Shown one piece after another: positions 56,033 through 64,000 of a stretch of DNA of 64,000 nucleotides. Source of the stretch: Aureibaculum flavum (GTDB lineage Bacteria > Bacteroidota > Bacteroidia > Flavobacteriales > Flavobacteriaceae); NCBI RefSeq assembly GCF_016406085.1, contig NZ_JAEHFJ010000005.1:186001-250000 (forward strand), written 5' to 3'. How positions within the stretch are numbered: the stretch's first letter is position 1; each line of letters starts with the position of its first letter. The notes below the pieces were generated by a model. The model saw nothing but the letters and a program-made list of their open reading frames with translations. It was not told where the DNA came from and made no database searches. The translations under genes and the position numbers were made by a program.

Positions 56033-56068
56033 AAAATGCCGCTCAAATTTTGAGCGGCATTTTTTTAT
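56033..56068. terminator. Two-way rho-independent terminator beside rseP
   Basis: ATGCCGCTCA pairs with TGAGCGGCAT, with A runs before and T runs after, so it works in both directions. It lies 23 bp after the rseP stop on the minus strand. Confidence 0.85.
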
Positions 56069-56090
56069 TATAATTTTTTGTACCTAAACA

Positions 56091-57440
56091 TTACTTAAAT
56101 AAATGCCTGTAGATATCATTACCATTAGCGAAAAGGAGTAATGCTATTAAAAAGATAAATCCGGCTATCTGAGCATACTCTAAAAATTTGTCACTTGGCT
56201 TTCTTCCTGAAATCATTTCATACAATGTAAAGACTACATGACCTCCATCTAAAGCTGGTATTGGTAATAAATTCATAACCCCTAACATTATAGATAAAAA
56301 GGCTGTAATACTTAAAAATGTTTGCCAATCCCAAGTTGAAGGAAAAATACTCCCAATAGAGATGAATCCGCCCAATCCTTTGTAAGCACCAGTACTTGGG
56401 TTAAATATTTTTTTAAGTTGTTTTAAATAGCTCGAAAACGTTGTCCAAGCCTTATTCATACCAGCGGGTATAGCTTCGATAAACGTGTACGTTTTGGTTT
56501 CGAATTTATAATACCCTAATTTTTCCATATCACTTTGAGGCATCATCGCTAGTTGTACTCCAATTTTACCATCATTATCTAAGGTTACATCAATATCTTC
56601 TGTACTGTTGTCTCGTTTAACGGTAAGCGTAACTTTTTCATTTTTATGTTTACTGAATTCAGCATCAACCTCATCAAAGTATTTGATAGGTCTTTTATTA
56701 ATAGCTACAACAATGTCTTTTGGTTGTAAACCACTATTTGCATTTTGCAAGGTGTCAATAACTTTACCTATAAAAAAAGGTATTCTTGGAGATAAAAAAT
56801 TGGCATCTTCTTTTTCTCCATCAACTAATTTGGAGATGAAATCAACCGGAATATCTTTCTCAATTACTTCACCATTTCTTTCTATCGTATACGCATTTCC
56901 GTTTATAAATTCTAGAAAAAGATCGCGGAATTTTTGAATTTTTTCACCATCAATGGTTAGTATTTTATCTCCGGTTTGTAAGCCAAGTTCTTCACCCAAC
57001 TCATTTTGTACCCAAACACCATCTGTTAAATTCTCATTTGGTAAATATTGTTCACCCCAAATGTTCATCATTAGAATGTATATAAAGATTCCCAATAAAA
57101 AATTTACCGTAACACCACCTAACATTATAATTAAACGTTGCCAAGCTGGTTTTGATCTGAACTCCCAAGGTTTGGGTTCCTCTTTCATTTGGTCAGTATC
57201 CATACTTTCATCTATCATACCAGATATTTTTACATATCCACCAAGAGGTATCCATCCAATACCATAAACAGTTTCACCTATTTTCTTTTTAAAAATTGAG
57301 AACTTATAATCAAAAAATAAATAGAATTTTTCTACGCGTGTTTTAAATATTTTTGCCGGTATATAGTGTCCTAATTCGTGTAGTACTATTAAAATAGATA
57401 AACTAAGAATAAATTGTGATACCTTAATGAAAATCTCCAT
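56091..57440 (-). CDS. rseP: Site-2 intramembrane zinc protease RseP (M50)
   Basis: The zinc motif HELGH is at residues 21-25 within the first membrane helix (LIVLHELGHYIPAKIF). PDZ-like domains fill the middle (about 135-330). The third metal ligand lies in NLLPIPALDGGHVVF near the C-terminus, followed by a last membrane helix. Length 449 aa. It probably cleaves anti-sigma or signal-peptide remnants in the inner membrane. A -7 element is at 57472-57479. Confidence 0.93.
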   Translation of the reverse strand: MEIFIKVSQFILSLSILIVLHELGHYIPAKIFKTRVEKFYLFFDYKFSIFKKKIGETVYGIGWIPLGGYVKISGMIDESMDTDQMKEEPKPWEFRSKPAWQRLIIMLGGVTVNFLLGIFIYILMMNIWGEQYLPNENLTDGVWVQNELGEELGLQTGDKILTIDGEKIQKFRDLFLEFINGNAYTIERNGEVIEKDIPVDFISKLVDGEKEDANFLSPRIPFFIGKVIDTLQNANSGLQPKDIVVAINKRPIKYFDEVDAEFSKHKNEKVTLTVKRDNSTEDIDVTLDNDGKIGVQLAMMPQSDMEKLGYYKFETKTYTFIEAIPAGMNKAWTTFSSYLKQLKKIFNPSTGAYKGLGGFISIGSIFPSTWDWQTFLSITAFLSIMLGVMNLLPIPALDGGHVVFTLYEMISGRKPSDKFLEYAQIAGFIFLIALLLFANGNDIYRHLFK

Positions 57441-57471
57441 CTGCTATATTATCGTTTTAAAAATCAGTTTG

Positions 57472-57479
57472 CAAATGTA
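57472..57479 (-). promoter_or_regulatory. Candidate -7 element for rseP
   Basis: The minus strand reads TACATTTG, a perfect TAnnTTTG, 31 bp before the rseP ATG. Confidence 0.5.
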
Positions 57480-57620
57480 AGGTTTTATAACCAATTACAT
57501 AAAAGCTGCATTTTAAAATGTTTGTTAAAAATCTTGAAGTTGCAAGCAGTAAGACGGAAGTGAAAAAATGTGTTAGGTATAAGGTTTAGAAGTACAGGGA
57601 ATTTGAAGTTTATATTTAAA

Positions 57621-57657
57621 AGATTCTTAACTGCACTGTATTTCGTTCTGAATGACA
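57621..57657. repeat. Diverged copy of the GTCATT...AATCT dispersed repeat
   Basis: The stretch from AGATTCTTAACTGCA to CGTTCTGAATGACA reads on the other strand as GTCATTCAGAACG...AAGAATCT, the same type as 13459-13494. It sits in the gap of about 320 bp between rseP and the M1-like gene; the rest of that gap shows nothing but short low-complexity tracts. Confidence 0.55.
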
Positions 57658-57759
57658 AGTGAAAACGATACTATTATAGAGTGTTTTGCGAATTCGGTGC
57701 TTTATTTTTTCGTATTTTATTGCTTACTGAAGACTGAGACTGAGGGCTGATTACAATAG

Positions 57760-58695
57760 CTATTCTTCCTTCAATATTGTCTTATGCAAAACACCTTGAT
57801 TGGTTTCAATTTTAACTAGATGTATTCCAAAAGAAAGTGGCTTTAAATTAATGGCCAATAAAGGGTTGCTTTCTTCTAATACCAATTTACCTAACATGTT
57901 GTAGATAGATACTTTTTCTACAATAGCATCACTAGCATTCTGAATGTTTAAAGAATTCTTAGCAGGGTTTGGGTAAATTGAAATGTTTGTACTCAAAACT
58001 TCTTGATCTACACCGTTTTTTACCGTATTGTTTTGGCTTATTATATGATGTTCCGGATCTACTTCAACCGTATCAATTATAAAAGGTATTTTACCTGTAA
58101 AACTTTGTTTATTTTCAGAAAGTTTAAGTCTAATTATTTGTGAATCACCATTTTTATTACTCACTTTGATAGGGATTGGCATTTCAAAAAATGATACTGA
58201 TGGGTCTGATTGGGTTTGTGACGCAACAATTGTTATTTCATTATTTTTTCCATTTTGAAACCAACTGATTTCGTAAGAGGGAAAACCTTTACCTACAGTC
58301 CAGTCATTAAAGAAGTCGGATAAATCTTCGCCTGTTTGTACCTCTAAAGAGAGTTGAAAATCTTTTATTGAAGCTGCTGATTTATTATCATTCATTTCTA
58401 ATAAATACGCGTCAATACCATTTATATAGTTTTCATGGCCTAACTTATAGTTGAGCATATGCAAAACCATAGCAGTTTTTAAAAAACTAGGTTCTCTATA
58501 ACTTTCAGATGTGATTTTTTCAATGGTCGTTTTTCGCCAATTAGCATCTTTAATTTCTAAGGTTGTTGCAACCTCATCTTCAGGAATTGAAATCAGTTCC
58601 TGCAAATAGGCATCATGTATATTCATGTTTTCTTGACTGAATAAAAAACATGAAAAAATTAATAGAATTAGGGGTAATTTTTTCTTCATAAGCAA
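57760..58695 (-). CDS. Truncated M1-peptidase-like protein: C-terminal part with T9SS sorting domain
   Basis: The 311-aa protein has a signal peptide (ends FLFSQEN). A region resembling the C-terminal helical end of M1 aminopeptidases follows (SYREPSFLKTAMVLHMLNYK, TGEDLSDFFNDWTVGKGFPS and YEISW). A T9SS tail (SIYPNPAKNSLN) closes the protein. The zinc HExxH domain and the GAMEN region, normally several hundred residues before, are absent. It could be a deletion remnant or a non-catalytic secreted protein. Reading frame is intact. Confidence 0.75.
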   Translation of the reverse strand: MLMKKKLPLILLIFSCFLFSQENMNIHDAYLQELISIPEDEVATTLEIKDANWRKTTIEKITSESYREPSFLKTAMVLHMLNYKLGHENYINGIDAYLLEMNDNKSAASIKDFQLSLEVQTGEDLSDFFNDWTVGKGFPSYEISWFQNGKNNEITIVASQTQSDPSVSFFEMPIPIKVSNKNGDSQIIRLKLSENKQSFTGKIPFIIDTVEVDPEHHIISQNNTVKNGVDQEVLSTNISIYPNPAKNSLNIQNASDAIVEKVSIYNMLGKLVLEESNPLLAINLKPLSFGIHLVKIETNQGVLHKTILKEE

Positions 58696-58753
58696 TAACT
58701 TTGCAAAGGATAGGGGAAATGCAAAGTCACCCCAAATATATAAAAAAAATGCT

Positions 58754-59425
58754 ATGGATTTAATATTCTTTAAAAAATCACTTCCATCGGTTATCAGAAT
58801 AGGCGTTTTATTTGTTGTGCTTGTAATTATCGGCTACTTTTTAATGGTTCCTAAAAAAAGATTGCCAATTTATAATCCTGCTGATGTTAATCCACTATTG
58901 GTTGATGATTCTGTAAAGCATATTAAATACAATCATAAAATAGTTGATTTCCAATTAACAAATCAAAATGGAGAAACAATTACAGAACAAGATTATAAAG
59001 ATAAAATTTATGTAGCAGATTTTTTTTTTACGAGATGTCAAACCATATGCCCAATTATGACTACAAATATGGTAGACCTTCAAACTTTTTTTAAAAATGA
59101 TAGTACGGTGAAATTTTTATCACATTCTGTGACGCCTGTTATTGATAGTATACCAATTTTAAGAGCTTATGCAGATAAAAAAGGAGTGATTGATGGGAAG
59201 TGGAATTTGGTTACTGGGAACAAAAAACAAATTTATAATTTAGCTAGAAAGTCATATTTTGCGGTACTTGATGAAGGTGATGGAGGTGAACAAGATTTTA
59301 TTCATACGGAGCAATTTATCTTGATTGATAAGAAAAGGCAGATTAGAGGTTTCTATGATGGTACAAACAAAGAAGATATACAGCAAATTATAAAAGATAT
59401 TCAATTATTAAAGAAAAATAATTGA
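58754..59425 (+). CDS. SCO1/SenC-family copper chaperone/thioredoxin-like protein
   Basis: This protein has one N-terminal membrane anchor (IGVLFVVLVIIGYFLMV). The copper/redox motif CxxxC is in FTRCQTICPIMTTNM and the conserved His is in DFIHTEQFILID. It probably assists cytochrome c oxidase assembly. Length 223 aa. It is divergent from the M1-like gene and lies 99 bp before feoA. Confidence 0.88.
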   Translation: MDLIFFKKSLPSVIRIGVLFVVLVIIGYFLMVPKKRLPIYNPADVNPLLVDDSVKHIKYNHKIVDFQLTNQNGETITEQDYKDKIYVADFFFTRCQTICPIMTTNMVDLQTFFKNDSTVKFLSHSVTPVIDSIPILRAYADKKGVIDGKWNLVTGNKKQIYNLARKSYFAVLDEGDGGEQDFIHTEQFILIDKKRQIRGFYDGTNKEDIQQIIKDIQLLKKNN

Positions 59426-59451
59426 CATCTGTAGAATAACATTAGTTTTTA

Positions 59452-59465
59452 ATGATATTTATCAT
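59452..59465. promoter_or_regulatory. Palindrome before feoAB, candidate metal or FNR-type operator
   Basis: ATGATA-TT-TATCAT is a perfect 6-bp inverted repeat. Its core TGAT-N4-ATCA also fits the FNR/CRP layout. It sits just upstream of a probable -33 (TTG at 59467) and -7 (TATTTTCG at 59487). Iron-uptake genes feoAB are commonly under Fur or FNR control. Confidence 0.5.
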
Positions 59466-59524
59466 ATTGATTTATTAAAATTTACGTATTTTCGCACAGT
59501 ATTTATAATCAATCTAAATAAAAA

Positions 59525-59779
59525 TTGAGTACTACTATAGCAGATCTTATCGTTGGGGAAATCGGAGTTATTGATGATATTCCATTTGATAGCGTGCCTT
59601 TAAAGCTATTAGAAATGGGGTGCTTACCCGGAAAAGAGGTCGAATTAATGCAAATTGCACCCTTAAAAGATCCCTTATATATTAAAGTAAATGGTAGTCA
59701 TTTGGCCATTAGAAAAGAAACGGCTTCACTTATAAAAGTTACCAAAATCAAAAACTTATGCGACATTCTGAAGTCATAA
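59525..59779 (+). CDS. feoA: Ferrous iron transport protein A
   Basis: This 84-aa SH3-like protein of the FeoA family has the pattern LKLLEMGCLPGKEVELMQIA and YIKVNGSHLAIRKETASLI. The start is TTG at 59525: a stop codon (59519-59521) lies just upstream in frame and the next ATG is in the middle of the domain. It overlaps feoB by 22 bp. Confidence 0.9.
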   Translation: MSTTIADLIVGEIGVIDDIPFDSVPLKLLEMGCLPGKEVELMQIAPLKDPLYIKVNGSHLAIRKETASLIKVTKIKNLCDILKS

Positions 59780-61866
59780 ATGTAGCATTAGTAGGTAATC
59801 CTAATACCGGTAAATCACTTTTGTTTAATCAGTTAACAGGATTAAATCAAAAAGTGAGCAATTATCCGGGTGTAACTGTAGAGAAAAAAACAGGAACCTC
59901 TAAAATGCAAGGAGAAGTCTTTGCTAAAATAACAGACCTGCCTGGTACCTACAGTATAAATCCTTCAAGTTTAGATGAGAATATTGTATTACAGACCTTT
60001 ATAGGTATTGATAAAAGTAATTATCCTGATGTTGTAGTAGTTGTTGCTGATGTAGAGAACTTGAAGCGGAATTTATTTTTATTTAGCCAAATTAAAGACT
60101 TAGAAATACCTGCTATTTTAGTTATCAACATGTCCGATCGAATGGAAAAAAAAGGTATTTCCATTGATATTGAATTACTTAAAAAGGAATTGAAGTCAGA
60201 AGTAGTACTCATTAGTGCTCGTAAAAGATTGGGGATTGGAAAAGTGAAACGTGCAATCGCCAACTATAAAGAGGCAAATACATTAAAAATTGCAGATATA
60301 GCTGATAGAATTGATGCACAGTTTTTTAAAGAACTAAAAGAAAAATTTGCAGATACTTCTTTATATAAAGCTTGGCTTTTAGTAACACAAAGCCAAAACC
60401 TTACTTCAATACCTCCGAAATTTAAAGACCGTATTGAGAGTTTTGAAGCTGACAAGATAAAACTCAATAAAATGCAGAATAAGGAAACGATTCTGCGGTA
60501 TCAGTACATTAATCATATACTTAAAAAAACATATATAACTGATGCTGAAAAAGCTACGGGTATGCGTCATAAAATTGATAAAGTACTTACCCATAAAATT
60601 TTTGGCTATGTAATTTTTGCTCTTATATTATTGTTGATCTTTCAATCAATTTTTGATTGGGCTACTGTCCCAATGGATTTAATAGACTCCACTTTTGCCA
60701 ATTTAAGTGAATGGACGAAAAATCAATTACCAGAAGGTGTATTTAGTAATTTATTAGTTGAAGGTATTATACCTGGTATTGGCGGTATCGTTATTTTTAT
60801 ACCTCAGATTGCCATATTATTTTTATTCATTGCAATTCTTGAAGAAACTGGCTATATGAGTAGGGTTGTTTTTTTAATGGATAAGATTATGCGTCGTTTT
60901 GGGATGAGTGGTAAAAGTGTTGTGCCATTAGTTTCTGGTACTGCGTGTGCAATCCCGGCAATTATGGCTGCAAGAAATATTGAAGGATGGAAAGAGCGTC
61001 TAGTAACCATTTTGGTTACACCTTTTACAACATGTTCTGCCCGTTTACCGGTATATGCTATTTTAATAGCTTTAATAATACCGCAACAAAGAATTTTGGG
61101 TATTTTTAGTTTACAAGGTTTAGCATTAATGTCGTTGTATTTATTGGGGTTTGTATCAGCTATTGTATCTGGTTGGTTATTGAATAAAACATTAAAAGTA
61201 AAAGGTAAAAGTTTCTTTATTATTGAAATGCCTGACTATAAAATACCTTCATTAAAAAATATAGTATTTACGGTTTTAGAAAAAACAAAAGCATTTGTGT
61301 TTGGTGCAGGAAAAATCATTTTAGCAATTTCAATTATATTATGGTTCTTAGCATCTAACGGTCCAGCTTCTTTTGATAACGCAGAAAAAATCGTTAAAAG
61401 TAAAGTTGAAAATAAGCAATTGAATCAAGATGAATTGGAAAAACAAATAGCAACCTATAAGTTAGAGAATTCATATATCGGTATTGCAGGTAAAGCAATT
61501 GAACCTGCTATAAAACCTCTAGGTTACGATTGGAAAATTGGAATTGCTCTTATAACTTCATTTGCGGCTAGAGAGGTGTTTGTAAGCACTTTGGCAACTA
61601 TTTATAGTGTAGAAGATAATGAGAATACCAACACGATTAAGGAACGTATGGGGGCAGAAATAAATCAAGATACAGGAAAAAAACGATTCAATTTCCCTGT
61701 GGGAATGTCCTTATTGGTTTTTTATGCTTTTGCTATGCAATGTGTTAGTACCTTGGCTATTGTAAAAAGAGAAACAAATAGTTGGAAATGGCCATTGCTA
61801 CAGCTTTTTGGCATGACGGCCTTGGCTTATTTGGCTTCTTTTATTACCTTTACTGTATTAAGTTAA
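59758..61866 (+). CDS. feoB: Ferrous iron transporter FeoB
   Basis: The N-terminal G domain has G1 GNPNTGKSLLFNQLTG (near residue 13), G3 DLPGTYSINPSS and NMSDRMEKKG (G4). About eight to ten membrane helices follow, with the Cys-containing GTACAIPAIMAARN and TPFTTCSARLPVY segments. Length 702 aa. It imports Fe2+ across the inner membrane and is translated in overlap with feoA. Confidence 0.96.
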   Translation: MRHSEVINVALVGNPNTGKSLLFNQLTGLNQKVSNYPGVTVEKKTGTSKMQGEVFAKITDLPGTYSINPSSLDENIVLQTFIGIDKSNYPDVVVVVADVENLKRNLFLFSQIKDLEIPAILVINMSDRMEKKGISIDIELLKKELKSEVVLISARKRLGIGKVKRAIANYKEANTLKIADIADRIDAQFFKELKEKFADTSLYKAWLLVTQSQNLTSIPPKFKDRIESFEADKIKLNKMQNKETILRYQYINHILKKTYITDAEKATGMRHKIDKVLTHKIFGYVIFALILLLIFQSIFDWATVPMDLIDSTFANLSEWTKNQLPEGVFSNLLVEGIIPGIGGIVIFIPQIAILFLFIAILEETGYMSRVVFLMDKIMRRFGMSGKSVVPLVSGTACAIPAIMAARNIEGWKERLVTILVTPFTTCSARLPVYAILIALIIPQQRILGIFSLQGLALMSLYLLGFVSAIVSGWLLNKTLKVKGKSFFIIEMPDYKIPSLKNIVFTVLEKTKAFVFGAGKIILAISIILWFLASNGPASFDNAEKIVKSKVENKQLNQDELEKQIATYKLENSYIGIAGKAIEPAIKPLGYDWKIGIALITSFAAREVFVSTLATIYSVEDNENTNTIKERMGAEINQDTGKKRFNFPVGMSLLVFYAFAMQCVSTLAIVKRETNSWKWPLLQLFGMTALAYLASFITFTVLS

Positions 61867-61872
61867 ATAACT

Positions 61873-61989
61873 ATGATTCAATCTGTTTTAGTTTATGTTT
61901 TACTTGTTTTAGCCATATCTTTTTTGATAAAAAAGTACTTTTTTAAATCAAAAAAAAATAAAGGCTGTAAAAGTGATTGCGGTTGTTAA
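61873..61989 (+). CDS. FeoB-associated Cys-rich membrane peptide
   Basis: The 38-aa product has one membrane span (VLVYVLLVLAISFLI) and a cytosolic tail rich in Lys and Cys (KNKGCKSDCGC). Such peptides often follow feoB and are called FeoB-associated Cys-rich membrane proteins. It begins 6 bp after the feoB stop and overlaps the next, convergent gene by 4 bp. Confidence 0.75.
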   Translation: MIQSVLVYVLLVLAISFLIKKYFFKSKKNKGCKSDCGC

Positions 61990-63980
61990 ATTTTTGAAAG
62001 TACAACCTTCTCTAATTGTTTACTAATCATTTGTTTGTAAAACTCTTTTATAGCTGCATAATTTTGAGATGCTATAATTGAAGTTTTCATATTTAAAATA
62101 GATGATACTTGAAGTATATTACCGGTTACTTTACACATAAATGAATATGACCCTGAACCTTCAGGTGTAGCGTAGGCTATGGTTTCAGGTAATGATTCTA
62201 TTTTATATTCTGCGGGTAATGTTAGTGTGACATTATATTTTTCTTGAAAAGGGGTGCCAAAATCAATAGGGAATTTCCTGTCATCTAATTTAAACGGATT
62301 TTCTTTTTCTGTATGAAATAGCAGTGGTGAAAAATATATTTTGTCACCAACAATTTCAACTTGGCTATCACTTTCAAAATCAAATTGATAAGAGATTGGC
62401 TTGTAAATATCATCTTTATTGTTGGCTTTAAATTCACCAATTTCAATATTATCATTATCTTTTTCAAGCTTTGCTATTAAATCATTTTCATTTTTGTTAT
62501 TCTGACTAGCTCTAACATTTAAGGCCAATAACTTATTGTAACTAGATCTCTCAGTACCCGATAAAATACCTTCATCATCTATTTGGGCCATTATAAAAAC
62601 CATCTCTTTTGCTACATCATTTGGAAATAGACTAACCTCACTTGAGGTTCCATTTTCTCTAACAATACGACCATTCCAATTTAAATCTCTAAGTGGTAAA
62701 ACATTAGGTGTGCTGTATTTTTCAGTAGCATCTAATAGAACAATACCGGAGGTCGTTTCAACTCCTGCAATTACATAATTAAATCCTTCTTTAGTTGGAA
62801 AAAAAGGGATGCCATGATCGCGAGTACTTATTAATACAGGGTTCGCTTTTAAATTAGCTTCTCGCAACATGGCGACTAAAGTTAAATTAATTTCTGCAAC
62901 ATTACCCACACCATCTTTATACGCTTTTCTTACCCCATCATTGGTATATTTCGAAGTGAATTCATTCCATTTAATTTTTGATTTCACAAATTCAAAAATT
63001 TTAGTAATTTTTTCACTTTCAGGAGCAGTTAGATTAATTAATGCTGCTAAATCATCTTTGAAATATGATTTTTTATCAAGCTGTCCACCAAAATTGCTGC
63101 TTTCATAAATGGTTTTAGTAACATCTTCCCAAGTCGTGTTATAGAATTTCATCTGTGAATTGGGAAATTGAGTACTTGTTAATTCAAATTTTAATGCTGT
63201 AATATAATTATTAATATTATTAACATAAGGTTCATCTTTTAATGCAGGTACATTTTTTAATGTACATTCAATTATATTCGTTTGGTAGTCTACTTTACTT
63301 TGGCTGAACGATGCCGTTCCGTTACCAATCCGTTCTTTGTTGGTAAAAGTAATTGAAGAACGTTTAGTATCGCGTACTAAATCAACAGGGTGATAACCTT
63401 TCATTACATTTTTAAAGACAAAATACTCAGGTGTTTCTACTTTTGATTCTATATATTTAATAGGTATAAAAGACTGTAGTTCCATATCATCTATACGTGA
63501 ATAATAAGGGGAGTTAATTGTATAGTCCCATTCTACAACGCAACCCTCTGTTATATTAGGCATTGTAAATTTTGAACGCTTCCAATATTCATTTACTTTT
63601 TCAACAAAAATATCTTTTTTGTTAAGTTTCGTTTTTTCTATTTTTCCATTTACTAGGTTAAAAGTATTGGCTTTAATAGAAACTTTTTCATCATCACCAC
63701 CTTGGTATAAAGAAATACTTTTGGTTGCCCAATCATATCCGTCCTTATTATATATTTTTATACGCTCATGAATGTCTGTAATTAAGTAAAACCCTTCACC
63801 TTGAGTATACTCAATATGCGATCTTCTTTTTTTAAACAATATTGCTGCATTAGCAGAAGAATCTAAAGGGTGAAATTTTTCAGTTAATTCTTCTTTTGTT
63901 GCTTTTCCGAATTTAGTGTCTTGTGCTATAATGGGAAAACTTAATAGTATTGCAAGTAATGTGATAATAATATTTTTCAT
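61986..63980 (-). CDS. DUF3857 / transglutaminase-fold secreted protein
   Basis: This 664-aa protein has a signal peptide (ends FPIIAQ), a DUF3857 domain (about 45-250, with HERIKIYNKDGYDWA) and a transglutaminase-like domain (about 300-430). Where transglutaminases have their catalytic Cys, this one has V361 (GVGNVAEINLTLVAMLR), although DHG at 388-390 retains a His. Enzyme activity is therefore doubtful. The protein is probably periplasmic. Function unknown. Confidence 0.82.
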   Translation of the reverse strand: MKNIIITLLAILLSFPIIAQDTKFGKATKEELTEKFHPLDSSANAAILFKKRRSHIEYTQGEGFYLITDIHERIKIYNKDGYDWATKSISLYQGGDDEKVSIKANTFNLVNGKIEKTKLNKKDIFVEKVNEYWKRSKFTMPNITEGCVVEWDYTINSPYYSRIDDMELQSFIPIKYIESKVETPEYFVFKNVMKGYHPVDLVRDTKRSSITFTNKERIGNGTASFSQSKVDYQTNIIECTLKNVPALKDEPYVNNINNYITALKFELTSTQFPNSQMKFYNTTWEDVTKTIYESSNFGGQLDKKSYFKDDLAALINLTAPESEKITKIFEFVKSKIKWNEFTSKYTNDGVRKAYKDGVGNVAEINLTLVAMLREANLKANPVLISTRDHGIPFFPTKEGFNYVIAGVETTSGIVLLDATEKYSTPNVLPLRDLNWNGRIVRENGTSSEVSLFPNDVAKEMVFIMAQIDDEGILSGTERSSYNKLLALNVRASQNNKNENDLIAKLEKDNDNIEIGEFKANNKDDIYKPISYQFDFESDSQVEIVGDKIYFSPLLFHTEKENPFKLDDRKFPIDFGTPFQEKYNVTLTLPAEYKIESLPETIAYATPEGSGSYSFMCKVTGNILQVSSILNMKTSIIASQNYAAIKEFYKQMISKQLEKVVLSKI

Positions 63981-64000
63981 AATTGTATTTTAATTTATTG

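Noticed and set aside
57727-57750. GACTGA-like repeats before the M1-like gene
   Set aside because: Low-complexity tract of three or four imperfect units with no supporting context.

Overview
The window is AT-rich bacterial chromosome, almost certainly from a member of the Flavobacteriaceae (Bacteroidota). The evidence is: TAnnTTTG-type -7 promoter elements; TonB-dependent receptors with carboxypeptidase-like N-terminal domains; DUF4249 lipoproteins; DUF1501/DUF1800 pairs; type IX secretion (T9SS) C-terminal sorting domains; an argF'-type transcarbamylase; and an atpD-atpC pair standing apart from the rest of the ATP synthase genes. Most genes are housekeeping. I see no rRNA, tRNA, CRISPR array, prophage or insertion-sequence transposase.

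Region 1 (1-10820) is a compact, co-directional arginine/proline operon: GNAT acyltransferase (5' end outside the window), argG, argC, proC, argD, proA, proB, argF', argB, argE, argH. Most neighbours overlap by a few bases. Glutamate is N-acylated, phosphorylated (ArgB), reduced (ArgC), transaminated (ArgD), carbamoylated while still acylated (ArgF'), deacylated (ArgE), and converted to arginine (ArgG, ArgH). ProB, ProA and ProC make proline from the same precursor. Ser89 of the transcarbamylase suggests N-succinyl rather than N-acetyl intermediates. Region 2 (10927-12599) holds a split ThrE-type exporter and a small lipoprotein.

Region 3 (12604-18729, minus strand) holds pabB, a DUF4440-like lipoprotein, lpdA, and a small regulon: a GbsR/MarR regulator followed by a DCC1-type thioredoxin-like protein, a four-helix membrane protein and a TIGR01777 epimerase. 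Two matched operators (TTTCA-N8-TGAAA) lie before the regulator and before the operon behind it. Region 4 (18792-29308) has a glycosyltransferase and a minus-strand cell-surface block: DUF1800, DUF1501, a secreted unknown, a TonB receptor, a DUF4249 lipoprotein and an MG2/plug-like protein.

Region 5 (29757-46465) is mixed housekeeping: a DUF2335 protein, M3 peptidase, four-helix-bundle protein, purE, GH3-like protein, a Cys-rich mini-protein next to sigZ, polyprenyl synthase, glnS with a C-terminal extension, a Zn-ribbon protein, mgtE, rsmA, a DUF4286 protein, a TPR protein, a 47-aa protein behind a sigma-54-type promoter, serS and ribF. Region 6 (46554-63980) has a CHAP hydrolase, a lipoprotein, a T9SS-exported metzincin protease, a TonB receptor, atpD-atpC, rseP, what looks like an M1 peptidase reduced to its C-terminal part plus T9SS tail, an SCO protein, feoA-feoB with a FeoB-associated Cys-rich peptide, and a DUF3857/transglutaminase-fold protein.

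Three families of palindromic repeat are scattered through the window. One copy sits in frame inside pabB.
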